DNA from: Telmatospirillum sp.
GTDB lineage: Bacteria; Pseudomonadota; Alphaproteobacteria; Rhodospirillales; Magnetospirillaceae
Assembly (NCBI GenBank): GCA_031291415.1
Contig: JARLJB010000217.1
Coordinates: forward strand, 48,189-112,188
Reading direction: 5' to 3'
Length of the DNA stretch: 64,000 bases
A program made the translations under genes and the position numbers. The notes beneath the pieces are model-generated. The model was not told the origin of the DNA. It saw only the letters and a program-made list of their open reading frames with translations, and searched no databases. Of the stretch, positions 22,204-31,363 are shown piece after piece. Within the stretch, counting starts at the first letter, position 1. Each line of letters starts with the position of its first letter.

Positions 22204-22829
22204 CGAGCCAGCTCCTTGCCCAGCGCCTTAAGTCCTTCGCGGATCAGGGCACCGGTCGCGGCGGCCTCTCCCAGGCTTTCCGCTGCTTTGAGAACGGCGG
22301 CGTGCGCCTCGATCCGCCGATAGCCAAGATTGACCAGGGCGGATATGGCATCTTCCAGGACCCCGCCGGCCAGCGGAGCGGCCCCGCCGTTGCCCGCCAG
22401 CGCCGGCGAGAATGGTGTCAGGGAGATTGCCGCCACCTTATCCTTCAGTTCCGTAACCAGGCGGGCTGCCAATTTCGGCCCGACTCCCTGAGCACGGCTC
22501 AACATCGCCTTGTCGCCGGCCGAGATGGCCCGCGACAAATCTTCCGGGGAAAGAGCCGACAGCATGGCCAAGGCGACCTTGCTGCCGACACCTTGAACGG
22601 TCAGCAACAGCCGGAACCATTCTTTTTCGGCCTGCTCGGCAAAGCCATAGAGATGGATATGGTCCTCGCGGACATGGGTTTCGACGAAGACTGTCGCCAC
22701 CTCGCCGACACGCGGCATCCGTGCCAACGTCTTGGCAGAGCAGAAAACGAGGTATCCGACGCCGCCCACGTCGATGACGGCCCAATCCTCCCCCGTGCTA
22801 TCGACCAGGCCTTTCAGTTTCGCAATCAC
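22200..22829 (-). CDS. ruvA: Holliday junction DNA-binding protein RuvA
   Basis: Tetrameric protein that binds the four-way junction and loads RuvB. The 209-residue protein begins (M)[15 protein letters not shown] with the OB-fold domain I. Domain II has two helix-hairpin-helix motifs ([16 protein letters not shown] and [16 protein letters not shown]). Domain III at the C-terminus contacts RuvB ([20 protein letters not shown]). The start is GTG at 22827-22829, which overlaps the ruvC stop in GTGA; no suitable ATG lies nearby. Confidence 0.97.
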   Translation of the reverse strand: MIAKLKGLVDSTGEDWAVIDVGGVGYLVFCSAKTLARMPRVGEVATVFVETHVREDHIHLYGFAEQAEKEWFRLLLTVQGVGSKVALAMLSALSPEDLSRAISAGDKAMLSRAQGVGPKLAARLVTELKDKVAAISLTPFSPALAGNGGAAPLAGGVLEDAISALVNLGYRRIEAHAAVLKAAESLGEAAATGALIREGLKALGKELAR

Positions 22830-23332
22830 GATGCCCGCTCCAACGCGGCCCGAATCCGCTCGGCCGTCCCATGGTGATGGGCATGACAGATGGCCACCGC
22901 AAGAGCGTCCGTCGAGTCCGTCTGCCGAGCGACACAGCCCGGCAACAGTTGGCGGACCATCATGCCCACCTGATCCTTGGCGGCCCGTCCCGTTCCCACC
23001 AGCGACTGCTTGACCAGTCGCGGAGCATATTCGGCAACCGCGAGACCCGACAGGCTGGCAGCCAACAGAACTGCGCCGCGCGCCTGCCCCAGCTTTAAAG
23101 TCGAAGAAGGATTCTGGTTGACGAAGGTTTCCTCGACCGCCGCGGCTTGCGGCGAATGCTTGGCGATTACGTCCAGGATTCCGCGATGCAACTGGGCCAG
23201 ACGCTCGGCGAGCGACAGGTCGGCATCCGAACACACGGTTCCGTCAGCCACCCAGCGCAGCCGATTGTCCATCACGTCGATCACGCCCCAGCCCGTGGTA
23301 CGCAATCCGGGATCAAGGCCCAGGAGTCTCAT
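22826..23332 (-). CDS. ruvC: Crossover junction endodeoxyribonuclease RuvC
   Basis: Dimeric resolvase that cuts Holliday junctions. The 168-residue protein starts [18 protein letters not shown], with the first catalytic aspartate in [25 protein letters not shown] follows with the catalytic glutamate, and the C-terminal acidic pair lies in [20 protein letters not shown] one codon upstream (23335) is an alternative start. It leads the ruvC-ruvA-ruvB operon and sits 20 bp after yebC, an order common in proteobacteria. Confidence 0.97.
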   Translation of the reverse strand: MRLLGLDPGLRTTGWGVIDVMDNRLRWVADGTVCSDADLSLAERLAQLHRGILDVIAKHSPQAAAVEETFVNQNPSSTLKLGQARGAVLLAASLSGLAVAEYAPRLVKQSLVGTGRAAKDQVGMMVRQLLPGCVARQTDSTDALAVAICHAHHHGTAERIRAALERAS

Positions 23333-23352
23333 CACAAAGGGGTCAGCCCAGC

Positions 23353-24105
23353 TCAGGCGCTCAGCCGCTCCATCACATCCTCAGGAATATCGAAGTTCGC
23401 CTGCACGCGCTGGACATCGTCATTGTCTTCCAGGATTTCCAGCAGCTTGAGCAAAGTCTGCGCCGCCTGCTCGTCCGCCACCGGCACACTGGTCTGCGGG
23501 CGCCAATCCAGCCGCGCACTGGCCGGCGGACCGAACTGCCCCTCCAATGCTTCGCGCACCGCGTTCAAATCGTCGGGAGCACAGGTTATGTCATGCCCGT
23601 CCTCGTCCGATTCGACATTGTCGGCACCCGCCTCCAGAGCGGCTTCGAACATAGCATCGGCACTGGCGACAGCGACCGGAAAATGGATCGCGCCGATCCG
23701 ATCGAACATGAAGCTGACCGAATTGGTTTCGCCCAAATTACCGCCGTGTTTGGAAAAGGCCGAGCGGATTTCGGAGGCCGTTCGGTTGCGATTGTCGGTC
23801 AGCGCCTCAACGATGATGGCGACCGAACCGGGCCCATAGCCCTCGTAACGCACTTCCTCATAGTTCGTGTCGCCGTCGCCTCCAGCGCCCCGCTTGATCG
23901 CCCGCTCGATGGTGTCCTTCGGCATGTTGGCCTCGCGCGCCGCCAAAATGGCGGCCCGCAGCCGAGGATTCGCCGCAGGATCGGGCAATCCGCATTTCGC
24001 CGAAACGGTCAATTCGCGGATCAGTTTGGTAAACACCTTGGCGCGCTTCGCGTCCTGCGCGCCTTTGCGGTGCATGATATTTTTAAATTGTGAATGCCCA
24101 GACAT
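23353..24105 (-). CDS. yebC: YebC/PmpR family protein
   Basis: Conserved cytoplasmic protein of the TACO1/YebC family, implicated in translation of proline-rich stretches and formerly annotated as a transcription regulator. The 250-residue protein begins [20 protein letters not shown], the invariant family opening, with later signatures [20 protein letters not shown] and the acidic C-terminal domain. The ATG at 24105 gives this N-terminus. A GTG three codons earlier is possible. It lies immediately upstream of ruvC; the pairing is common. A translation role would suit the Pro-rich TolA and OmpA-like proteins encoded nearby, but that link is speculative. Confidence 0.96.
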   Translation of the reverse strand: MSGHSQFKNIMHRKGAQDAKRAKVFTKLIRELTVSAKCGLPDPAANPRLRAAILAAREANMPKDTIERAIKRGAGGDGDTNYEEVRYEGYGPGSVAIIVEALTDNRNRTASEIRSAFSKHGGNLGETNSVSFMFDRIGAIHFPVAVASADAMFEAALEAGADNVESDEDGHDITCAPDDLNAVREALEGQFGPPASARLDWRPQTSVPVADEQAAQTLLKLLEILEDNDDVQRVQANFDIPEDVMERLSA

Positions 24106-24308
24106 ACTCGCCACAGCCCTATTGTCGGGTTTCCCGTGCCTATACCATATATGGTGAAATCGTCCAGTCCGAACGCATGCGCGCGGTCAAACTGGCCGCG
24201 CACTATGGCAATAATCTGCGCCGAGGGGAAGCCCGGCGAACAGTCTTGCCTCTATTTCCTGTCGAATCCCGGCGATCCGGCTCCGTGGCGCGGAAATAGT
24301 CCGGCCAT

Positions 24309-24322
24309 TTGATTTACATCAA
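24309..24322 (+). promoter_or_regulatory. FNR/FixK/Anr-type binding site
   Basis: TTGATTTACATCAA matches the full FNR consensus TTGAT-N4-ATCAA without a mismatch. It lies about 165 bp before the chemoreceptor ATG, in the AT-rich leader. The box is read directly; regulation of the receptor by an oxygen-sensing CRP/FNR-family protein is inferred, and a promoter centred about 41 bp downstream would fit activation. Confidence 0.72.
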
Positions 24323-24332
24323 TGTAGAAAAT

Positions 24333-24350
24333 CGATAAACGACTTTATCG
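24333..24350. promoter_or_regulatory. Palindrome CGATAAA-N4-TTTATCG
   Basis: A perfect 7-bp inverted repeat with a CGAC spacer lies 10 bp downstream of the FNR-type box. It could be a dimeric regulator site or a small hairpin. No known consensus was recognised. Confidence 0.4.
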
Positions 24351-24486
24351 TTTAGGTTACGCATTGCCGTACGCATGCAATCTTTAATATATGGAAAAAG
24401 ATATACCCGGGCAATTTTCTTGGAAAATCCAAAGAAGATACATTTTGTTATAATTATAAATAAAATATCTATACAGGGCGTTCAAG

Positions 24487-26619
24487 ATGCAACTTCGACT
24501 CTCCAGAAAGTTGCCGCTGTTATTCATGCTCGTCGCATCAATTACGGCGGTCGTCATCGGTGTGCTTGCTTACATGGTCGCTGCATCTGATTTGTCGGCG
24601 GCCACCGAGGGCAAATTAAAAGCGACCGTCGAAGGACGGAAGGTCGAACTCGACCGCTTCCTCGATGGCGTCGGCAAGGACATCGTCATTCTTGCCGGCA
24701 TTAAGACAGTCGGCGATGCGTTGATCGAATTCGACTACGGCTACAAAGCGCTGGATGGCGCCGAAGAGGAGTTGCGCCACCTTTATGCCGGCTCCAAGGA
24801 TCCGGTCGAACGGATCGCGCAGGACACCGCCGGCGACAAATCCGACTATTCGGATGTCCATGCGCGTTACCATGGTTGGTTTCGCCAGGTCATGCAGGCC
24901 AAAGGCGTTCCCGACATCTTCCTGGTCGATCCGGATGGAATCGTCGCCTACTCGGTTGCCAAGTCGGCATACTACGCCACCAATCTGCTGACCGGTCCCT
25001 GGAAGAACAGCGATCTGGCAGGGCTGTTCGCCCGTATCGAGAAAAACCCGCAAAAGGGAATCATCCTCGCCACCGATTTCAAGCGCGCCAAGGAATTGGG
25101 AGATCAACCAACCGGCTATATCGGATCGGCGGTGTTCTCGGAAGACGGCCAGTTCCTGGGCGCGCTGATTTTTCAAATGCCGCTCGGCAGGATCAACGAC
25201 ATCATGCAACTGGCGGTCGGCATGGGAGAAACAGGAGAGACCTACCTGGTCGGCGACAACCATCTCATGCGCAGCCAGTCCCGGTTGAGCACACAAGCCA
25301 CAGTGCTCAGCCAGACAGTTTCCAACACAGCGGTCAACCAGGCGCTGGCCGGAGAAAGCGGCGCCACCACGGTCATCGGACGCCGGGGCCGCCCGGCGAT
25401 TGCGGCCTACGCACCGGTCGTCTTCCAGGGAATAAGCTGGGCGGTCGTCGGCGAAACGGACGTAGCCGAAGTCATGGCCCCCGTTCACGCCATGGGCAAT
25501 GCCATGCTACTCGTCAGCTCGGCGGCACTTGTGGTGGTCGTCGGCCTCGGCTGGCTTTTCGCCCGCAGCATCACCCGACCAATCGATGCGATGACGGATG
25601 CCATGGGAGCGATCGCCGCCGGCCATCTGTCCACCTCGGTGCCGGCCCGCCAGCGAACCGACGAGATTGGCGAGATGGCAAAGGCCGTGCAGGTCTTCAA
25701 GGACAACGCCCTGCTGGTCGATCAGATGCAGGCGGAGCAGGCGGAAATAAAATCCCGCGCCGAGCGCGAACGCCATGAAGCCATGCGGGAACTGGCGGAA
25801 AACTTCGAAGCCGATGTCCGCTCGGTGGTCGATGTGGTGTCCACTGCGGCAAACGACATGAAGGATGCGGCGGAACTGATGTCGCGTGCCGCCGATGCCA
25901 CCAGCACACAATCGACGGCCGCCGCCGAAGCCGCCGAAACGGCGTCCAGCAATGTCCAATCGGTTGCCGCCGCCACTGAGGAGTTGTCCGCCTCGATCGC
26001 CGAAATCGCCCGGCAGGTGACCCGTTCCACCGATATCGCCGGCTCCGCCGTCGGTGAAGCGCGCCGGACCAATGACATGGTTCAGGGACTGGCCGACGCC
26101 GCCGAGAAAATCGGCGAGGTCATTCGTTTAATCAACGGTATCGCCGAACAAACCGATCTTTTGGCGCTGAACGCCACTATCGAAGCTGCCAGGGCGGGGG
26201 AAGCCGGCAAGGGCTTCGCCGTCGTCGCCAGCGAAGTGAAAACCCTGGCGACACAAACCGCCAGAGCCACCGACGAGATCTCCACCCAGATATCGAATGT
26301 GCAAGGAGCCACGCAAGCGGCGGTCGATGCCATTCATGGCATTGCCGACATCATCGGCCAGATCGACCAAATCGCCGCCACCATCGCCGCCGCGGTCGAA
26401 GAACAGGGGAAGACGACCCAGGAAATCGCCCGCAGTGTGCAGCTTGCCGCCGCCGGAACCCGCGAAGTCACGGGCAACATCGCCGGCGTTACCGACACAG
26501 CCGGACAAACCGGGTCCGCCGCCAATCAAGTGCTCAACGCGGCGGCGGGCTTAACCGAACAGTCGACGGTACTGCGCACCCAGGTCGACAGCTTTCTCGC
26601 CAACATCAGGATGCATTGA
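24487..26619 (+). CDS. Methyl-accepting chemotaxis protein with Cache-like sensor
   Basis: A 710-residue membrane chemoreceptor. Helix 1 is about residues 10-33. The periplasmic domain (about 34-335) looks like a double Cache sensor, with [21 protein letters not shown] and a later [20 protein letters not shown]-like strand pattern. Helix 2 is about 338-358, HAMP about 359-412, and the signalling domain carries [20 protein letters not shown] at its tip. No CheR pentapeptide is seen at the C-terminus (ANIRMH). It is monocistronic behind an FNR-type box, which hints at an energy- or oxygen-related taxis role. The ligand is unknown. Confidence 0.93.
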   Translation: MQLRLSRKLPLLFMLVASITAVVIGVLAYMVAASDLSAATEGKLKATVEGRKVELDRFLDGVGKDIVILAGIKTVGDALIEFDYGYKALDGAEEELRHLYAGSKDPVERIAQDTAGDKSDYSDVHARYHGWFRQVMQAKGVPDIFLVDPDGIVAYSVAKSAYYATNLLTGPWKNSDLAGLFARIEKNPQKGIILATDFKRAKELGDQPTGYIGSAVFSEDGQFLGALIFQMPLGRINDIMQLAVGMGETGETYLVGDNHLMRSQSRLSTQATVLSQTVSNTAVNQALAGESGATTVIGRRGRPAIAAYAPVVFQGISWAVVGETDVAEVMAPVHAMGNAMLLVSSAALVVVVGLGWLFARSITRPIDAMTDAMGAIAAGHLSTSVPARQRTDEIGEMAKAVQVFKDNALLVDQMQAEQAEIKSRAERERHEAMRELAENFEADVRSVVDVVSTAANDMKDAAELMSRAADATSTQSTAAAEAAETASSNVQSVAAATEELSASIAEIARQVTRSTDIAGSAVGEARRTNDMVQGLADAAEKIGEVIRLINGIAEQTDLLALNATIEAARAGEAGKGFAVVASEVKTLATQTARATDEISTQISNVQGATQAAVDAIHGIADIIGQIDQIAATIAAAVEEQGKTTQEIARSVQLAAAGTREVTGNIAGVTDTAGQTGSAANQVLNAAAGLTEQSTVLRTQVDSFLANIRMH

Positions 26620-26626
26620 GGGGAAA

Positions 26627-26838
26627 AACGCCGCTCGGGCTTAGTGCCTGTCGTCAGTTACGTCAAAGGTCCGTCTGTGGATGTTTTGTTGTCGTCGTCC
26701 CCGCAAAAGCGGGGATCCATGGTTGGAAAAGACGATGACTCTACGATCAAAGACAGTTGCTGTTGCGGCCTGGATTCCCGCTTGCGCGGGAATGACGGGA
26801 AAATGTGACTGACGGCAGGCTCAAACGCCACTCGGGCT
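26627..26838. repeat. Intergenic repeat region with inverted copies
   Basis: The 251-bp gap after the chemoreceptor is repeat-derived. GCCTGTCGTCAGT (26646-26658) is inverted near 26808-26820. Inside it, two hairpins of a common proteobacterial type face each other: CCCCGC-AAAA-GCGGGG (26700-26715) and CCCGC-TTG-CGCGGG (about 26777-26790), each next to a TGGATTC- or GGATCCA-like flank. Fragments such as AACGCCGCTCGGGCTT (26627-26642) recur at 38729-38744. No gene is seen. Confidence 0.6.
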
Positions 26839-26870
26839 GACGAGCCGATTCCGTAAGAACGCATTCTACC

Positions 26871-27149
26871 TTAAAACAACCCACTCAGAGGACAGCCGCA
26901 GATGGGGCAGGTCAGCGCCGCCATAACCCGCTTCTTTTCCTCGGGCGAATAGCTATCGCCCAAGGTCCGCTCGACCTCGGCGACGAGTTCCTTATGACTT
27001 GCGGTGGCGCCACAGGCGTTCTCGTGCAACGCCAGCGTCCGAACGTTCGGCGTGTCTTCGGAAAAGGCAAAGGCGCGCCGCGTTGTGCCAAGGACCATGC
27101 TCGCACCAAACAGACCTGTCACCATGGCACGCCGGGACATCCAATCCAT
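26871..27149 (-). CDS. Small Tat-signal protein with C-terminal CPICGCP motif
   Basis: A 92-residue protein that I do not recognise as a named family. It starts MDWMSRRAMVTGLFGASMVL, a twin-arginine export signal with cleavage probably near AFA. The exported part is only about 65 residues and ends TCPICGCPLSGLF, with three cysteines in CPICGC, a likely metal or redox site. Twin-arginine export of so small a protein suggests folding or cofactor insertion in the cytoplasm. It sits 14 bp after the DUF1178 gene, with a GGAGAAG ribosome site, at the end of the comF-grxC cluster. Confidence 0.75.
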   Translation of the reverse strand: MDWMSRRAMVTGLFGASMVLGTTRRAFAFSEDTPNVRTLALHENACGATASHKELVAEVERTLGDSYSPEEKKRVMAALTCPICGCPLSGLF

Positions 27150-27163
27150 AGCCAGCTTCTCCT

Positions 27164-27571
27164 TCAGGCATCCTGCCGCAAACGTTTGGGGATCAGCATG
27201 ACCTCGACCCCCTCTTCAAACAAAGCCCGCGCCTCGTCCAGTGACGTATGGCCGTAGATCGGGCGTTCTTTCGTCTCACCATAGTGTATGCGCCGAGCTT
27301 CTTCGGGGAAGCGTTCGCCGACATAATCACAATTCTCTTCGACCGTCTTGCGCAGAGCCACCAATGCCTCCCGCACAGCATCCACGTCGCGGTTGGCCCG
27401 CCCCTCGCCCGAAATGACTCCTGGCGCCATTGGCGCCTTGTGAACACTCCGATCACTGCACACCGGACAAACCAGCTCACCAGCCGCCACCTGCGAATCG
27501 TAATCGGCGCCGCTACGGAACCAGCCCTCGAACTCGTGTTCGTGGCCACAGATAAGATTAAACAGAATCAT
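27164..27571 (-). CDS. DUF1178 family protein
   Basis: A 135-residue cytoplasmic protein of a conserved proteobacterial family with no assigned function. It begins MILFNLICGHEHEFEGWFRSG. A zinc-ribbon-like pair is visible: Cys/His in CGHEHEFEGWF and CPVCSDRSV about 25 residues later. The rest is helical (EARRIHYGETKERPIYGH is a conserved block). In many alphaproteobacteria it lies next to the nitrilase-family and grxC genes, as here, so it may belong to the same thiol/amide-repair module. That link rests on context only. Confidence 0.88.
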   Translation of the reverse strand: MILFNLICGHEHEFEGWFRSGADYDSQVAAGELVCPVCSDRSVHKAPMAPGVISGEGRANRDVDAVREALVALRKTVEENCDYVGERFPEEARRIHYGETKERPIYGHTSLDEARALFEEGVEVMLIPKRLRQDA

Positions 27572-27631
27572 GGCTTAATTTTGCAGCAAAGCGGCCGACG
27601 ACACAACGTCTCGCTCGTATGCCTTCATCGA

Positions 27632-28453
27632 TTATGCGGCGCTGAAGGCGCGGTCGTGGGACAAGGATGGGATCTTGCCTCGGGCGGCAGCAACCTCGGC
27701 AGGGTCGATCTCGGCAATAATGAAACCTGGCTGCTCTCCCGCGTCGGCAAGAATCGTTCCCCAGGGAGCGACAATCAGGGCGTGGCCGAAGGTCTGGCGC
27801 CCACCGACATGCTCACCGCATTGGGCCGGGGCGAAGACATAACAGCCGGTCTCAATGGCCCTGGCCCGCAGCAGGACATGCCAATGGGCACGCCCCGTGG
27901 TCCGCGTGAAAGCGGCGGGAACGGTCAGAAAGTCGGCGCCGGACTTAGCCAGATGGCGATAGAAGTGCGGGAAACGCAGATCATAGCAGATCGACAGTCC
28001 GAGCTTTCCCCACGGAGTCCCGACCACCACGGCGTCCGCCCCCGGTTTGAAGGTCGCCGATTCCCGGTAGGATTCGCCGTTGTCGAGATCGACGTCGAAC
28101 ATGTGGATCTTGTCGTAGCGAGCGACGATATCGCCGCGCGGATCGAGAAAATAGGTCCGGTTGGCAACGGCACCATCTTCAAGAAGAACCGCCAGAGACC
28201 CGCAATGCAGCCATAGCCTCGTCTCCCTGGCCAGTTCACGAAAGGCGGCCAACGCCTTGTGATCCTTTTCCGGCATCGCCTTGGCGACGATGTTTTTCTT
28301 TCCCCATTCCATCATGCTGACGTTTTCGGGCATCAGCACCAGATTAGCGCCGGCGGCCCGGGCGTCGCACACCAATCCTGCGGCGGCCTGGATGTTGGCA
28401 TCCATTTCATTGCCTGCATTCACCTGAATGCAGGCAACCTTGAACATCGTCAT
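27632..28453 (-). CDS. Carbon-nitrogen hydrolase (Nit/omega-amidase family)
   Basis: A 273-residue nitrilase-superfamily amidase. The catalytic triad is complete: glutamate in LVLMPENVSM, lysine in ARYDKIHMFDVDL and cysteine in GLSICYDLRFP. The family includes Nit1 and Nit2-type proteins that hydrolyse deaminated glutathione or omega-amides of glutamine transamination; the bacterial gene next to grxC fits that repair role, but the substrate is not settled by sequence. The ATG at 28453 overlaps the grxC stop in ATGA and starts MTMFKVACIQVNAG. Confidence 0.92.
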   Translation of the reverse strand: MTMFKVACIQVNAGNEMDANIQAAAGLVCDARAAGANLVLMPENVSMMEWGKKNIVAKAMPEKDHKALAAFRELARETRLWLHCGSLAVLLEDGAVANRTYFLDPRGDIVARYDKIHMFDVDLDNGESYRESATFKPGADAVVVGTPWGKLGLSICYDLRFPHFYRHLAKSGADFLTVPAAFTRTTGRAHWHVLLRARAIETGCYVFAPAQCGEHVGGRQTFGHALIVAPWGTILADAGEQPGFIIAEIDPAEVAAARGKIPSLSHDRAFSAA

Positions 28454-28713
28454 GCCGGCAACCCCAGCAGCGAGTCGAGCCCCCCTTGGCGATCCAGGGC
28501 ATAAAGATCGTCGCAACCACCGATATGCCGATCATCAATGAAGATCTGCGGAACCGATTGGCGGCCGCCGGCGCGCGTCATCATCGTCTGACGCACGCTG
28601 TCGTCGGCCTCGACATTGATTTCCTCGAACGCGACACCCTTCTTTTTCAGCAGCGCCTTGGCGCGGACGCAATAGGGGCAGATCGTGGTGGTATAGATTT
28701 CGACACGAGCCAT
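28450..28713 (-). CDS. grxC: Glutaredoxin 3
   Basis: An 87-residue dithiol glutaredoxin that reduces disulfides and glutathione mixed disulfides in the cytoplasm. The active site is CPYC in VEIYTTTICPYCVRAK. The cis-proline motif is SVPQIFIDDRHIGG and GCDDL follows near the C-terminus. Length and motifs are those of GrxC. It is transcribed between comF and the nitrilase-family gene, overlapping the latter by 4 nt. Confidence 0.96.
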   Translation of the reverse strand: MARVEIYTTTICPYCVRAKALLKKKGVAFEEINVEADDSVRQTMMTRAGGRQSVPQIFIDDRHIGGCDDLYALDRQGGLDSLLGLPA

Positions 28714-28773
28714 CGCTTACTCCAAACAATCTTGCCAACACTATAGCCGGCGAGCAACCAACCCGGAACAGGT

Positions 28774-29538
28774 TTAGCGACGCGCGCGCACCACGCGGGC
28801 CAAGGTCAGCACGTCGACCGCCGCCGCGCCGCTGTCCAAAAGCGACCGCGCGCATTCCTCGACCGTCGCTCCGGACGTCAGCACGTCATCAATCAGCAAC
28901 ACATGGCGAGCCGCCACGACATTGGGCCGGGCTGTACGAATGACACCGTGCAGATTGGCGCGGCGGCGCTCGCGCCCGAAGGTTCCCTGCATCGGCGTAT
29001 GTCTCACCCGTTGCAGGGCATCCGGGCAACAGGGAACCCCCGACAACCGGGCCAGAGCATTGCCAAGCAGGGCCGCCTGATTATAACGCCTGCGAAACAG
29101 CCTGACCGGATGGAGCGGAACCGGCACGATCACGTCGGCGACCTCAAGCAATTCGGCACCGGCACGCGCCATCCAGCGGGCGAAAAAAGGCGCCCGGTTG
29201 GTTCGATCGGCGTGTTTGAAGCCAAGAATCAGATCTTTGCTGGCGGAATCGTATCGAAAAACCGATCGCGCATGATGAAAACGCGGGGGATCCACCAGAC
29301 AGGCCGCACAGAGGGCGGCGGTACCGGCATCAAGTTCGAAAGGCAGCCCGCAGCGCAGGCAAAAAGGCGGCCCGATGAATGACATCTTCTCCCAACAGGA
29401 TGGACACAAGCCTCCCGTCGCGGGTACCGGCGTTCCGCAAGAGAAACAGCGCGGAGGAATCAGAAGGTCGAACATCTGCCGGGCCGCACCGACCGACAAA
29501 TGCGCCAGGTGAGATCCTATTGTCGTCCAAAAGACCAT
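28774..29538 (-). CDS. comF: ComF family phosphoribosyltransferase-like protein
   Basis: A 254-residue protein of the ComF/GntX family, related to DNA-uptake ComF of competent bacteria. A four-cysteine zinc finger at the N-terminus (RCFSCGTPV and LCPSCWEKM, with further cysteine pairs in FCLRCGLPF and LCAACLVDP) precedes a type I phosphoribosyltransferase domain with the PRPP loop VLLIDDVLTSGAT. Enzymatic activity is unproven for the family. It starts the comF-grxC-nitrilase-DUF1178-Tat cluster and is divergent from the methyltransferase gene. GTG and ATG choices other than 29538 are not favoured by the zinc-finger position. Confidence 0.9.
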   Translation of the reverse strand: MVFWTTIGSHLAHLSVGAARQMFDLLIPPRCFSCGTPVPATGGLCPSCWEKMSFIGPPFCLRCGLPFELDAGTAALCAACLVDPPRFHHARSVFRYDSASKDLILGFKHADRTNRAPFFARWMARAGAELLEVADVIVPVPLHPVRLFRRRYNQAALLGNALARLSGVPCCPDALQRVRHTPMQGTFGRERRRANLHGVIRTARPNVVAARHVLLIDDVLTSGATVEECARSLLDSGAAAVDVLTLARVVRARR

Positions 29539-29632
29539 GACGAGACCCTAGACAATTTGTTCTTTTTTGGCAACATTTGGAGATGACGGGTTTGGAGAAA
29601 GATGCGATTGCCCGTTGCAAGAGGGACCGGCC

Positions 29633-30529
29633 ATGCCCTATAGGCAGACAATGAGTGATCCCCACGTCTTCGATAGAGATCAGGTGCGCCGGCAACGCGA
29701 CCGCGCTGCCATCCGGCTGGCCGATCATGATTTTTTGTTTCGAGAGGTGGCCGAGCGCCTGCTGGACCGCCTTTCCGACCTGACGCGGCGCTTCCCGCGC
29801 GCCCTTGACCTTGGATGCCACACGGGTCAACTCGGGCGACTGTTGAACGGACGCGGCGGAATCGAGCACTTGACCGAATGCGACCTGTCGATGGCGATGG
29901 TCCGCCGAGCCGGGGGACTGGCTTTGGTCGCCGACGAAGAGGCGCTTCCGTTCGGCCCCAAGACATTCGATCTGGTGATGAGCAATCTCTCCCTGCACTG
30001 GGTCAACGACCTGCCCGGTTGTCTCCGCCAGATCGACCATTGTCTCACCGAAGACGGATTGTTGCTGGCCAGCATGCTCGGCGGCGAAACACTTTCCGAA
30101 CTGCGCCAATGCCTGCAGGAGGCGGAATTGCAGGAGGAAGGCGGGGCAAGTCCCAGGGTGTCGCCCTTCGTCGACGTCCGCGATGCCGGAGCACTGCTCC
30201 AGCGCGCCGGCTTTGCTTTGCCGGTGGTCGATGTCGACACCATCACCGTCACCTACCCGACGCCGCTAGCCCTTCTCGCCGACCTGCGCGGCATGGGAGA
30301 AACCAACGCAGTCGCTGCCCGCCGGAGAACGCCATTGCGACGGACAACCCTGATGCGGGGCCTGGCCCTTTACCAGGATCGGCACGCCGACACCGATGGC
30401 CGGATTGCCGCGACATTCCAAGTTCTCACGCTGACGGCTTGGCGACCGCATGCATCGCAACAAAAGCCATTGGCGCCGGGCAGCGGCAAGGTTCCGTTGA
30501 GCGAGGCGCTCCGGCCGGGAAAGCGCTAA
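29633..30529 (+). CDS. SAM-dependent methyltransferase (BioC/NDUFAF5-like)
   Basis: A 298-residue class I methyltransferase. Motif I is RALDLGCHTGQLGRLL; an acidic residue at the next strand (LTECDLSMAM) would bind SAM ribose, and LVMSNLSLHWVNDLPG is typical of the BioC/NDUFAF5 branch. In mitochondria NDUFAF5 hydroxylates complex I, whereas BioC methylates malonyl-ACP; the bacterial relatives next to comF have no assigned substrate. The ATG at 29633 has GAGGGA 7 nt upstream. It is divergent from comF and 94 bp away. Confidence 0.85.
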   Translation: MPYRQTMSDPHVFDRDQVRRQRDRAAIRLADHDFLFREVAERLLDRLSDLTRRFPRALDLGCHTGQLGRLLNGRGGIEHLTECDLSMAMVRRAGGLALVADEEALPFGPKTFDLVMSNLSLHWVNDLPGCLRQIDHCLTEDGLLLASMLGGETLSELRQCLQEAELQEEGGASPRVSPFVDVRDAGALLQRAGFALPVVDVDTITVTYPTPLALLADLRGMGETNAVAARRRTPLRRTTLMRGLALYQDRHADTDGRIAATFQVLTLTAWRPHASQQKPLAPGSGKVPLSEALRPGKR

Positions 30530-30547
30530 ACGTTTGATCTGGCTTGC

Positions 30548-30574
30548 GGCATGCAACCGCATGCCACCCGTTTT
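30548..30574 (+). terminator. Weak terminator after the methyltransferase
   Basis: A 7-bp perfect stem GGCATGC-AACC-GCATGCC (30548-30565) is followed five bases on by TTTTATC. It would end transcription before sfsA. Confidence 0.45.
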
Positions 30575-30636
30575 ATCTACGGTATTTTTTCCGCGCCATT
30601 GTCGACGCAACAGTTGAATTGGGGTAGTTTTCCCGA

Positions 30637-31347
30637 ATGGATTTTCCGACCCCCCTGCAACGCGGCACCCTGGTTCGCCGCTACAAACGGTTCTTGAGCG
30701 ACGTGGTGCTGGCCACCGGTGAAGAGATTACCGCCCATGTCGCCAATCCGGGCGCCATGCTGGGATTGTCGGACCCAGGTTTGGAGGTGTGGCTGTCGCG
30801 GTCGACAAAACCTGACCGCAAACTGGCCTGGAGTTGGGAACTGGCGCGGATCGGCGGTGGATTGGTCGGCATCAACACCATGCACCCCAACGCCATCGTC
30901 GCCGAAGCCGTCGCCGATGGACGGATTGCCCCATTGGCCGGCTACGCCGAGATCAAACGTGAAGTGCGCTATGGCCACAATTCCCGCGTCGATCTGTTGT
31001 TGTCGTCGCCGGATCGCCCCAAATGTTACGTCGAAGTGAAGAATGTCCACCTGAAGCGTGGCGATGCCGCCTGCTTTCCCGACGCCGTAACGGCGCGAGG
31101 CACCAAGCATCTCCACGAATTGACGGACATGGTGCGCGAGGGACAGCGGGCAGTGATGCTGTTCCTGGTACAGCGCGAAGATTGCTCCTATTTCGCGCCG
31201 GCCGAAGACATTGACCCGACCTATGCCACGACATTGCGCCAAGCGGCGGCGGCGGGAGTTGAATTGTATTGCTATGGTTGCCGCCTGACCCTGGAGACCA
31301 TTCGGCTCGATAAGCCGATGCCTCTCCGGCTGTCGGGCGACGCATGA
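30637..31347 (+). CDS. sfsA: SfsA family DNA/RNA nuclease
   Basis: A 236-residue protein of the SfsA family (sugar fermentation stimulation protein), named for an E. coli maltose phenotype; the family is thought to bind DNA and has a nuclease-like fold. Signatures are LVRRYKRFLSDV, HVANPGAMLGL, TMHPNAIVAEA and the nuclease-like VRYGHNSRVDLLL with KCYVEVKNVHL. It leads map (16-bp gap), and the sfsA-map pairing is frequent. The biological role is unresolved. Confidence 0.93.
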   Translation: MDFPTPLQRGTLVRRYKRFLSDVVLATGEEITAHVANPGAMLGLSDPGLEVWLSRSTKPDRKLAWSWELARIGGGLVGINTMHPNAIVAEAVADGRIAPLAGYAEIKREVRYGHNSRVDLLLSSPDRPKCYVEVKNVHLKRGDAACFPDAVTARGTKHLHELTDMVREGQRAVMLFLVQREDCSYFAPAEDIDPTYATTLRQAAAAGVELYCYGCRLTLETIRLDKPMPLRLSGDA

Positions 31348-31363
31348 CGAGTGAGAGATCCGG

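Larger units (their letters stand above)
24106..24486. promoter_or_regulatory. Divergent intergenic region, yebC and chemoreceptor
   Basis: This 381-bp region separates yebC (minus) from the chemoreceptor (plus). The first half has ordinary GC. The second half (about 24300-24486) is AT-rich and holds an FNR-type box, a second palindrome (24333-24350) and runs such as TTATAATTATAAATAAAA. No RNA gene or open frame was convincing. Promoters for both flanking genes are expected here but could not be pinned down. Confidence 0.5.
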
